From: Bacilli bacterium
Lineage (GTDB): Bacteria > Bacillota_I > Bacilli_A > RFN20 > CAG-826
Reading direction: 5' to 3'
Length of the DNA stretch: 31,988 bases
Assembly: GCA_024413875.1 (NCBI GenBank)
Contig: JAKSVY010000013.1
Location: 1-31,988, forward strand
Shown: positions 16,206-23,430 of the stretch, piece after piece
How positions within the stretch are numbered: the first letter of the stretch is position 1
Layout: each line of letters begins with the position of its first letter
Made by a program: the position numbers and the translations under genes
The notes under the pieces: generated by a model
What the model was told of the DNA's origin: nothing
The model's database searches: none
The model's input: the letters and a program-made list of their open reading frames with translations, nothing else

Positions 16206-16233
16206 AAATCCCACAGAATACACTGCGGGATTT
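16206..16233 (-). terminator. Terminator of the hydCBA operon
   Basis: On the minus strand an 11-bp stem (16223-16233 with 16206-16216, including one G-T wobble) with a 6-base loop is followed by a T-rich tail (TTTTGTTTATAT). It lies 18 bp after the hydA stop and separates hydA from the hydrolase gene. Confidence 0.85.
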
Positions 16234-16251
16234 ATTTATTTTAGTAATGAA

Positions 16252-18024
16252 CTACTTTAAATTGTGACCTCTATCATTATATGTTGTGTGGAGTAATTCA
16301 TGAGCCTTGTGTGAGCCTGGTTTTCCAAGGTATTCATCATATAAAGCTTTGACTTGGCTGTTTTCGTGTGAACGTCTAACAGTTTGTCTTTCATCTTCAC
16401 TATATAATGCAGCAGCACGTTTTTCTCTATAAGTATCTTCAATATCGATTGATTCATTAGGGAGCATGCAGCTTCTAACGTATGGCTGACCACCACCATT
16501 GATACATCCGCCTGGGCAACCCATGATTTCAATGAATGCATATGGAGATGTACCTTTTCTAATTTCATCTAATAAAATCTTAGCGCAGACCATTGATGAA
16601 CAAACGGCAACCTTAACATCCTTACCACCAATATTGAATGTAGCTTCTTTGATACCTTTAAGACCACGGACTGGTTCACATTTTAATAATGCATCTGTAT
16701 TTTCGCCAGTGAGCCAATAGTAAGCTGTTCTTAAAGCAGCTTCCATAACACCACCAGTAGCACCGAAGATTACACCAGCACCTGAGTATTCACCCATAAT
16801 GTCTTGATCAAATTCACTATCAGGAAGTCTATTAAATTCAAGGCCAGCACGTCTAATGTATGTTGCGAGTTCTCTTGTTGTTAAGACTGCATCAACATCG
16901 TTTAAGCCATTAACAGCGCGGTTTTCTGGTCTTTCTTTTTCAAACTTCTTAGCAGTACATGGCATGATAGATACAACAAAGATATCTTCAGGCTTAATGT
17001 TATTCTTTTCTGCAAAGTAAGACTTGATAACTGCACCTTCCATTTCATGTGGAGATTTGCAGCTTGATAAGTGACCTAAAAGATCACCATAGTATTGTTC
17101 AGCAAAGTTAACCCAACCTGGTGAGCAAGAAGTAATCATTGGAAGCTTACCACCTTTAGTGATTCTTTCGAGTAATTCATTTGCTTCTTCCATAATTGTT
17201 AAGTCAGCAGCAAAGTTTGTGTCATAAACACGATAGAAGCCTAAACGCTTTAAAGCTGTAACCATCTTACCTGTAACAGGTGTACCAATTGGCATACCGA
17301 ATTCTTCGCCTAATGCCGCTCTTACTGCAGGTGCAGTTTGAACGATAACATATTTACCAGCTTTGAATGCAGCGTCAACTTTATCGATTTCGCCTTTTTC
17401 CATTAATGCACCTGTAGGACATACAGTAACACACTGTCCACATTGTAAACATGGAACATCAGCGAATGATTTATTGTATGCAGGTCCAACAATAGTCTTG
17501 AAACCTCTGTTTTCAAAACCTAAGATTCCAATACCTTGAACAGACTTACATTGTTCAATACAACGACCACATAAGATACATTTACTTGTATCTCTAATAA
17601 GTGATGGTGAAACATCATCAAATGTTGTTGGTGTCTTTTCACCTTTGAACATACCTTCTCTTGCACCAACTAATTGAGCAACTCTTAAGAGTTCACAATT
17701 TTGGTTCTTACGGCAAGATTGGCAGTCATGGTTATGGTTAGAAAGGAGTAATTCAACAGAAACTCTTCTAGCTTCAGTGGCCTTTTGAGAGTTAATTGAA
17801 ATTTCCATACCTTCGTTAACAGGATATACACAAGAAGCAACTAAGCCTCTAGCACCTTTAACTTCAACAAGACATACACGGCAAGATGCTTTTGAACATT
17901 TACCGTGGTTGAAACTACATAAAGAAGGGATGTTATAACCACATTGCTTTGCAGCTTCTAATACTGTAAGTGATGAATCAACTTGGTAAGCGATACCATC
18001 AATTTTAATATTTACTAATGCCAT
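16252..18024 (-). CDS. hydA: [FeFe]-hydrogenase catalytic subunit HydA
   Basis: The protein has 590 residues and reduces protons to H2 at an H-cluster. In order: a 2Fe-2S domain (Cys36, 48, 51, 65), the His-Cys 4Fe-4S site (His97, Cys101, 104, 110), two 4Fe-4S clusters (Cys149, 152, 155, 202 and Cys192, 195, 198, 159), then the H domain with TSCSPGW (Cys300), MPCTAKKFE (Cys356) and IMGCPGGCINGGG (Cys503, Cys507). The C-terminal small-subunit-like part ends HELLHTTYNDRG. The first H motif reads TSCSP rather than TSCCP. With the NuoF- and NuoE-like genes upstream it forms a trimeric HydABC of group A3, expected to use NADH and reduced ferredoxin together. It lies 15 bp after hydB with AAGGAAAGGAG upstream. 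The maturases HydE, HydF and HydG are not in this window. Confidence 0.96.
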   Translation of the reverse strand: MALVNIKIDGIAYQVDSSLTVLEAAKQCGYNIPSLCSFNHGKCSKASCRVCLVEVKGARGLVASCVYPVNEGMEISINSQKATEARRVSVELLLSNHNHDCQSCRKNQNCELLRVAQLVGAREGMFKGEKTPTTFDDVSPSLIRDTSKCILCGRCIEQCKSVQGIGILGFENRGFKTIVGPAYNKSFADVPCLQCGQCVTVCPTGALMEKGEIDKVDAAFKAGKYVIVQTAPAVRAALGEEFGMPIGTPVTGKMVTALKRLGFYRVYDTNFAADLTIMEEANELLERITKGGKLPMITSCSPGWVNFAEQYYGDLLGHLSSCKSPHEMEGAVIKSYFAEKNNIKPEDIFVVSIMPCTAKKFEKERPENRAVNGLNDVDAVLTTRELATYIRRAGLEFNRLPDSEFDQDIMGEYSGAGVIFGATGGVMEAALRTAYYWLTGENTDALLKCEPVRGLKGIKEATFNIGGKDVKVAVCSSMVCAKILLDEIRKGTSPYAFIEIMGCPGGCINGGGQPYVRSCMLPNESIDIEDTYREKRAAALYSEDERQTVRRSHENSQVKALYDEYLGKPGSHKAHELLHTTYNDRGHNLK

Positions 18025-18039
18025 AACTTTCTCCTTTCC

Positions 18040-19911
18040 TTATTTCTTGTGGATAGCGTGGAATGGACATGCTGATAAGCAAGTACCACATCTTACACAC
18101 TTTGAAGTATCAATCTTGTATGTTTCTTTTCCAGGAACACCTGTAATACAGTTGACTGGACAGTTTCTAGCACACTTAGAACACTTCTTACATTTTGTTT
18201 CATCAACTTCGTAAGAGATTAAGTTCTTACATACGTGAGCAGGACACTTCTTGTCAACGATGTGAGTAACGTATTCATCTCTGAAGTGAGTTAATGTTGA
18301 GATAATTGGGTTAGCTGCTGTTTGGCCAAGAGCGCATAATGATCCATTCTTAGTAACTGCTGCTAATTCTTCTAATCTATCAAGGTCAGATAATTCACCT
18401 TCACCATTAGTAATCTTTGTTAAGATTTCTAAGATTCTCTTTGTACCAATACGGCATGGTGTACATTTACCACATGATTCATCGCAAATGAATTCCATAT
18501 AGAATTTAGCAACGTCAACCATACAGTTATCTTCATCCATAACAATCGCACCACCTGAACCCATCATAGATCCAAGAGCGACTAAGTTATCGAAATCAAT
18601 TGGAGTATCAAGATATTCTTCTGTTAAACATCCACCTGATGGACCACCAGTTTGGATAGCTTTGAACTTCTTACCATTAGGGATACCACCAGCGATATCA
18701 TAGATAAGTTCTCTAACTGTTGTACCCATTGGAATTTCAACAAGACCAACGTTGTTAACCTTACCACCTAAAGCAAAGACCTTTGTACCTTTTGATTTTT
18801 CAGTACCGTATTTTGTGAATTCTTCAACGCCTTCTCTAATGATATATGGAACACATGCAAGAGTTTCAACGTTGTTAACAATTGTTGGTTTACCCCATAA
18901 ACCTTTAACTGCTGGGAATGGTGGTCTTGGACGTGGCATACCACGTTGTCCTTCGATTGAGTTAAGAAGAGCTGTTTCTTCACCACAAACGAAAGCACCG
19001 GCACCAAGTCTTAAGTGAACATCAAATGAGAAACCTGTTCCTAAGATGTTATCACCTAATAAACCTAATTCTTTAGCTTGCTTAATAGCGATATTTAATC
19101 TCTTAACAGCGATTGGGTATTCAGCACGAACATAGAAGTAACCTTGCTTTGCGCCGATTGCGTAACCAGCAATCATCATACCTTCGATAACTGAAAGTGG
19201 GTTACCTTCAAGGATGGAACGATCCATGAATGCTCCTGGGTCACCTTCATCACCATTACAAACGACATATTTTTCATCGCTTTCTTGGTTATATGCAAAT
19301 TGCCATTTTCTACCTGTAGGGAAGCCACCGCCACCTCTACCTCTTAAACCTGAAGCAAGAATCATATCGATAACTGCTTGGCGGTCCATATGTAATGCTT
19401 TGTTTAAAGCTTGGAATGCACCATAACCGATTGCTTCATTGATGTTTTCTGGATCAATAACTGAACAACCATATAAAGCAATTCTCTTTTGTTTTTTATA
19501 GAAGTTAATATCTTCCATCTTTGTGATCTTTTCGTGAGTGATTGGATCAACATAAAGTAAATCTTCAACAATACCTTTATTGATAAAGTCTTCTTCAATA
19601 ATCTTTTCAACATCAGAAACTTTGACCTTACGGTATAAAGTATCTTCTGGATAGACCTTTACGAAAGGACCTTGTGAACAGAATCCAAAACAGCCAACCA
19701 TGTTAACTGAAATAATTCCATCTAAACCTTTTTCTTTTAAGACCTTTTCAAATCTTTCTTTTAAGACTGTTGAATCAGAAGATAAACATCCTGTACCACC
19801 ACAGATAACGATAGCTCTTTTACCTGTTGTTGAGTGGAACTTATCATCAAGATTCTTTTTGAAGGCTGCTTGAGCAACCATTAACATTTCTGGATTAGTT
19901 ACCTTTTTCAT
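18040..19911 (-). CDS. hydB: NADH-binding hydrogenase subunit HydB (NuoF-like)
   Basis: The protein has 623 residues from ATG 19909-19911, preceded by GGAGG inside the end of hydC. It carries the FMN/NADH site of the trimeric hydrogenase. Domains: a thioredoxin-like 2Fe-2S domain (Cys37, 42, 74, 78), the NuoF core with GLRGRGGGGFPTGRKWQFA (188-206) and CNGDEGDPGAFMDRS (218-232), an SLBB region near 370-420, a 4Fe-4S site ESCGKCTPCRIGT (Cys480, 483, 486, 526), and two C-terminal ferredoxin clusters (Cys574, 577, 580, 615 and 605, 608, 611, 584). The fused N-terminal 2Fe-2S domain and C-terminal ferredoxin clusters distinguish it from complex I NuoF and fit the electron-bifurcating HydB type. 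It overlaps hydC by 17 bp, a coupled arrangement. Confidence 0.95.
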   Translation of the reverse strand: MKKVTNPEMLMVAQAAFKKNLDDKFHSTTGKRAIVICGGTGCLSSDSTVLKERFEKVLKEKGLDGIISVNMVGCFGFCSQGPFVKVYPEDTLYRKVKVSDVEKIIEEDFINKGIVEDLLYVDPITHEKITKMEDINFYKKQKRIALYGCSVIDPENINEAIGYGAFQALNKALHMDRQAVIDMILASGLRGRGGGGFPTGRKWQFAYNQESDEKYVVCNGDEGDPGAFMDRSILEGNPLSVIEGMMIAGYAIGAKQGYFYVRAEYPIAVKRLNIAIKQAKELGLLGDNILGTGFSFDVHLRLGAGAFVCGEETALLNSIEGQRGMPRPRPPFPAVKGLWGKPTIVNNVETLACVPYIIREGVEEFTKYGTEKSKGTKVFALGGKVNNVGLVEIPMGTTVRELIYDIAGGIPNGKKFKAIQTGGPSGGCLTEEYLDTPIDFDNLVALGSMMGSGGAIVMDEDNCMVDVAKFYMEFICDESCGKCTPCRIGTKRILEILTKITNGEGELSDLDRLEELAAVTKNGSLCALGQTAANPIISTLTHFRDEYVTHIVDKKCPAHVCKNLISYEVDETKCKKCSKCARNCPVNCITGVPGKETYKIDTSKCVRCGTCLSACPFHAIHKK

Positions 19912-20395
19912 TCTTTTCAGCCTCCATCTTTTCACAAGCATCAAGGATCTTTTCAACATCCTCAACTCTTACTTGTGGATAAACTTTATCGTTTACTCTT
20001 ACAGCTGGTGCTAAAGCACAAGCACCGATACATCTAAGTGCATCGATAGTAAACATTCCATCTTCGGTTGTTTCACCTGGTTTAATACCAAGGAGTTGGC
20101 AGAATTTATCAATGACTTGTTGTGAGTTCTTAACATAACAAGCTGTACCTAAACAAACACCAACAATGTACTTTCCCTTTGGTTTAAGAGAGAAGAAGCT
20201 ATAGAAAGTAACGACACCATAGATTTCAGCGACGCTAATTCCAGTTTCTTCAGAAATTAATTCTTGTGCTTCCATTGGGATATAACCATATTTGGTTTGG
20301 ACAGCAGAAAGAATCATCATTAAAGGAGTTGGTTCATTGATATATTGAGCAACTATTTCTTTAATTTCTTTAATTGCATGTTCTTGTAGTCTCAT
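19895..20395 (-). CDS. hydC: Hydrogenase subunit HydC (NuoE-like, 2Fe-2S)
   Basis: The protein has 166 residues from ATG 20393-20395; GGAAGGAG lies directly upstream and inside the alternative longer frame, which rules out the ATG 15 bases further up. The N-terminal helical part (1-70) includes YGYIPMEAQ and EIYGVVTFYSFF, and the thioredoxin-like domain binds one 2Fe-2S cluster through Cys81, Cys86, Cys122 and Cys126 (CLGTACY and RCIGACALAP). Length and motifs are typical of NuoE/HydC. It is the first gene of the hydCBA operon, behind a near-consensus promoter, and passes electrons between the NADH site of HydB and the rest of the complex. Confidence 0.95.
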   Translation of the reverse strand: MRLQEHAIKEIKEIVAQYINEPTPLMMILSAVQTKYGYIPMEAQELISEETGISVAEIYGVVTFYSFFSLKPKGKYIVGVCLGTACYVKNSQQVIDKFCQLLGIKPGETTEDGMFTIDALRCIGACALAPAVRVNDKVYPQVRVEDVEKILDACEKMEAEKNEKGN

Positions 20396-20425
20396 AAAGA
20401 CTCCTTCCATAATAAATATGGTTTC

Positions 20426-20454
20426 ATTATATTATCGCGTGTATACATGTGCAA
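20426..20454 (-). promoter_or_regulatory. Promoter of hydCBA with palindrome in spacer
   Basis: On the minus strand TTGCAC (20449-20454), a 17-bp spacer and TATAAT (20426-20431) form a near-consensus promoter. The start would be near 20419, leaving a leader of about 24 bases. The spacer contains the perfect palindrome TGTATACA (20440-20447), a possible regulator site. Confidence 0.75.
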
Positions 20455-20568
20455 ATATGTATTAAGAAATACCAACACTTTCGCAAATGTGTCCGAAAAT
20501 GAATGTTACTAATAATCCTTTTTTGTTCAAAAATGATATTATTATAAAGAATTAACGAGGGGGTTAAA

Positions 20569-21021
20569 ATGGAAGCAAACTATTCACTTTTAAATAAACA
20601 GCTAGATGTTTTAACTAAAACCACCACTAACAACATTTCAATTCTTGCTAATGTAAGTGCGCTTTTATTTCATGAATTAAGTGATGTAAGTTGGGTTGGT
20701 TTTTATTTATACGTAAATAACCATCTTGAACTTGGTCCTTTCCAAGGAAAGGTTGCGTGCACTGTTATTCCTTTTGGTAAAGGAGTATGTGGAACATCTA
20801 TTGAGAAGAACGAAACAATCCTAGTTCCAAATGTTCATGAATTCCCTGGACATATCGCGTGTGATTCAGAATCAAATTCCGAGATTGTAATTCCAATCCA
20901 TTTAAAAGGTAATTTATATGGTGTTTTAGATATTGATTCAACTTCGTTAAATAGATTCACTAATGAAGATAAAGTTGGATTAGAGTTATTAGTTAAAACT
21001 CTTAAAGGTAATTTAAAATGA
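20569..21021 (+). CDS. msrC: Free methionine-(R)-sulfoxide reductase (GAF domain)
   Basis: A 150-residue single GAF-domain enzyme that reduces free L-methionine-(R)-sulfoxide using thioredoxin or a similar donor. The three family cysteines are present with the usual spacing: Cys64 (KVACTVIPFG), Cys74 (KGVCGT) and Cys98 (HIACDSESNSE). WVGFYL (42-47), LGPFQG (55-60) and YGVLDIDS (117-124) are also conserved. A G-rich ribosome site (GAGGGGG) precedes ATG 20569. It is the first gene of a two-gene repair operon: its TGA overlaps the ATG of msrA (ATGA), so the two should be made together. It is divergent from hydCBA. The role is oxidative-damage repair in an otherwise anaerobic gene set. Confidence 0.93.
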   Translation: MEANYSLLNKQLDVLTKTTTNNISILANVSALLFHELSDVSWVGFYLYVNNHLELGPFQGKVACTVIPFGKGVCGTSIEKNETILVPNVHEFPGHIACDSESNSEIVIPIHLKGNLYGVLDIDSTSLNRFTNEDKVGLELLVKTLKGNLK

Positions 21022-21515
21022 AAACCATCTATTTAGCGGGCGGTTGCTTTTGGTGTATCGCTAGTTGCTTCAATTGTTTAAAGTCAGTATATGAAGTTGT
21101 CTCAGGTTTTTCAGGTGGTAAAGAAGTAAACCCAACATATGAGGATGTGAAAGCCCAAAAAACATCACATAGAGAAACTATTAAAATCGACTATGATGAA
21201 TCTAAAATTAGTTATGAACAATTATTAAATATCTTTATTCATAATGTTGATTTGTATGATGAAGAAGGTCAATTTATTGACCGTGGTCATTCTTACACCT
21301 TAGCGATTTATTACACTTCTGATGAAGAAAAAGAAATTGCTGAAACACTATTAAAACATGAAGAAATTAAAAGTGGAAAATCACCTTGTGTTTCTGTAGA
21401 AAAGTTTATGAGTTTTTATTCCGCTGAAGAATATCATCAAAACTATAATTTGACTCATCCAAAAGAATTTGAAAAAGAATTAATTGAGTCAGGAAGAAAA
21501 AATAAAAGGAGCTAG
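21018..21515 (+). CDS. msrA: Peptide-methionine (S)-S-oxide reductase MsrA
   Basis: A 165-residue enzyme that reduces the S-epimer of methionine sulfoxide, free or in proteins. The catalytic motif GGCFWC lies at 8-13, with Cys10 as nucleophile. Further family segments are SGFSGG (29-34), NPTYEDVKAQKTSHRETIKI (38-57), LLNIFIHNVD (69-78) and FIDRGHSYTLAIYY (86-99). The C-terminal EEYHQNY motif is present. No fused MsrB domain follows. It overlaps msrC by 4 bp. The pairing covers the S-epimer (MsrA) and the free R-epimer (MsrC); no enzyme for protein-bound R-epimer is seen here. The stop codon lies in the loop of the terminator. Confidence 0.95.
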   Translation: MKTIYLAGGCFWCIASCFNCLKSVYEVVSGFSGGKEVNPTYEDVKAQKTSHRETIKIDYDESKISYEQLLNIFIHNVDLYDEEGQFIDRGHSYTLAIYYTSDEEKEIAETLLKHEEIKSGKSPCVSVEKFMSFYSAEEYHQNYNLTHPKEFEKELIESGRKNKRS

Positions 21516-21531
21516 TGCTCCTTTCTTTTTT
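21505..21531. terminator. Bidirectional terminator between msrA and lipoprotein gene
   Basis: An 8-bp perfect stem AAAGGAGC/GCTCCTTT (21505-21512, 21517-21524) has a TAGT loop, then CTTTTTT on the plus strand and TATTTTTT on the minus strand. The msrA stop TAG (21513-21515) occupies the loop. It can stop transcripts from both convergent genes. Confidence 0.9.
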
Positions 21532-21532
21532 G

Positions 21533-23419
21533 TTAAGAACCGTATTTAGAAAGATAATCTTCCCAATCAAGTAAAGTGTATTTTGAACCCCATCCAACAG
21601 GATCTTCCGCACAAGTAACGGAGACTGAAGATCTTGTTCCCCCGGTTGTTACAGAGATATTAAATAAGTCTTCAACAGTACCTTCAACACCTGTCTTATA
21701 AATCAGGGTTATTGTATTGTTTGTAGCGGTTGTTGAATAAGTATAATATCCAAATTTACCTGATGAAACAGTTGTGATTTTGCATTCACCGTCGTTAGCA
21801 GGTGTGCTTTCGTTTGGAGTAAATTCAAAGATATAAGCAGGACGCTTGTAATAATCACTATAAATGCAGTATTTACCACTAAAGATTTCATCCATTGTTA
21901 ATGGTTTAACAACTGATAATGTATGAGTTGCTGAAACACTTGGATCGCTGTTTGAAGTTGCGGTAAACACAAATTCTCCTACTTTAGTAGATTTAAATTG
22001 ATAGTATTTTAAAGTAGCTTCACTTGTCTTATATGTTTTTTCAGTAACTGTATAATCACTACTTGAAACACCTTCAGGTGCTGTAATGACCATAGTCATA
22101 TCTTGAGAAGCACCGATTGGTTCAACATATGCACAAATATTGACTGTTTCATTAATTAGTGTGCTTGTTGGAACTTCAACCATATTTAATCCACGAGCAT
22201 CTTCTTTTAAACCAACAAACACGATTGATTCAGCGTGTAATTCTTCCACTACAAGGGTAAATGTTTTAGTGATATTTTTGGTTTTAACAGTGACTGTATA
22301 AGTTCCACCAGAACGAATTGATGTGATATATACTTTTGATTCTTTTGCGTCAAAATAGTTTCCATCACTTACTGCACTTGCAGTGCCTTTTTTGGTTGAT
22401 ATAACCCAAGTATCAAAATTATCTGATGCAGTTTCAGGGAGAATGTTTTTAACATCTAAAACAATACTTTCACCATCAAAAGATGTGTTAACTGTAGAAT
22501 TATTTTCTACCTTTGATTCATTGAGATATAAATCAAATGAAGAGTAGAAGAAATTGTTAGGTTCTACTGATGGTTCTAAATTATCTAATTCACCAAACGT
22601 TGCTTGATAGATAGTTTCTTTATAATCAAGATTAGCGTCACTTTTGAAAGTAAATGTTCCATCTTCATGTTTATCAACTACTTTAGCGTATGCTTCCGCG
22701 TATTTATATTTAAGTGCCACTAACGCACCATCGTTAGAGAAGTTAGCAGAAATAACAGCGAACCAATATGTATAAGTAACCTTTGAATATAAAGCATAAG
22801 TCATATCAAAGCCATTATCTCTAACTTTGACTTTTGTATCTTTGTTAACGTTCGCACTACCATTACCTACCATTAACGATAATGATTCATATCCACCACA
22901 AGCGGAACCTGAAGGTTTAATCATTAATGATGTCATATCATAACCATTAAATTTGTTTGCAGTAGGTTTTGTTACTTTTGAATATGTCTTTTCTTCAGTG
23001 CCTTTTTCAATGTAACCAGCTAATGTACCGCCATCATAGTAATAATATGTAGTTTGTGTTGGAGTTTTATGATAACAAATCTCATCACCATTACTTCTTT
23101 TTCCTTTTAGGAAAGAGTATTGTGAATATGAGGATTCACCATTAGAAAGTAATCCATTTGAAATAGTGTTGGATTTAACGCTTTTTTCTTTATCTTGAGC
23201 CGCGCTTAAAAAGGCTTGAACCACTGCTTGATTTTCACTAGATAAATCTTCCCAATCAGTAGGTGTATTACCTGTATCTGTTGTGTCAGTTGTATCTTGT
23301 GTATCGGTAGAACCGGTGTCAGAAGAAACATCAGTATCTGTGTTTGTTGAACCTTTTTGAGTGCATCCAACTAACAAAAATAATGATGAACAAATAGTTA
23401 AAAGTTTAATTGCCTTCAT
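21533..23419 (-). CDS. Large lipoprotein, paralogue of the 29642-31819 gene product
   Basis: The protein has 628 residues from ATG 23417-23419, preceded by AAGGGG. The signal peptide ends in LVGC (Cys19) and is followed by a Thr/Asp/Ser-rich linker of about 35 residues (20-55), a spacer from the membrane. The rest matches the 725-residue lipoprotein of this window segment by segment: a YYYYDGG segment against YVYYDGD, ILPETASDNFDTWVIS against TPETASPDFDAFSFT, a TYTVTVKTKN strand against TYNITIKTAS, and a C-terminal domain beginning MDEIFSGKY against LDGVFTGNY. Unlike that paralogue it lacks the N-terminal CxxC region. The middle strands look Ig-like. I do not recognise a named family or function. 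It lies 11 bp after the 535-residue lipoprotein gene, in one operon. Confidence 0.8.
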   Translation of the reverse strand: MKAIKLLTICSSLFLLVGCTQKGSTNTDTDVSSDTGSTDTQDTTDTTDTGNTPTDWEDLSSENQAVVQAFLSAAQDKEKSVKSNTISNGLLSNGESSYSQYSFLKGKRSNGDEICYHKTPTQTTYYYYDGGTLAGYIEKGTEEKTYSKVTKPTANKFNGYDMTSLMIKPSGSACGGYESLSLMVGNGSANVNKDTKVKVRDNGFDMTYALYSKVTYTYWFAVISANFSNDGALVALKYKYAEAYAKVVDKHEDGTFTFKSDANLDYKETIYQATFGELDNLEPSVEPNNFFYSSFDLYLNESKVENNSTVNTSFDGESIVLDVKNILPETASDNFDTWVISTKKGTASAVSDGNYFDAKESKVYITSIRSGGTYTVTVKTKNITKTFTLVVEELHAESIVFVGLKEDARGLNMVEVPTSTLINETVNICAYVEPIGASQDMTMVITAPEGVSSSDYTVTEKTYKTSEATLKYYQFKSTKVGEFVFTATSNSDPSVSATHTLSVVKPLTMDEIFSGKYCIYSDYYKRPAYIFEFTPNESTPANDGECKITTVSSGKFGYYTYSTTATNNTITLIYKTGVEGTVEDLFNISVTTGGTRSSVSVTCAEDPVGWGSKYTLLDWEDYLSKYGS

Positions 23420-23430
23420 TCCAAAACCCC

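Noticed and set aside
18752..19018. Open plus-strand frame opposite hydB
   Set aside because: It lies wholly inside the strongly conserved NuoF core on the other strand, has no ribosome site and no recognisable domain. Similar antisense or out-of-frame stretches elsewhere were rejected for the same reason.
16252..20395. Respiratory complex I fragment (nuoE-nuoF-nuoG)
   Set aside because: The third gene has all H-cluster motifs of [FeFe]-hydrogenase and no other complex I subunits are present, so the set is hydCBA.
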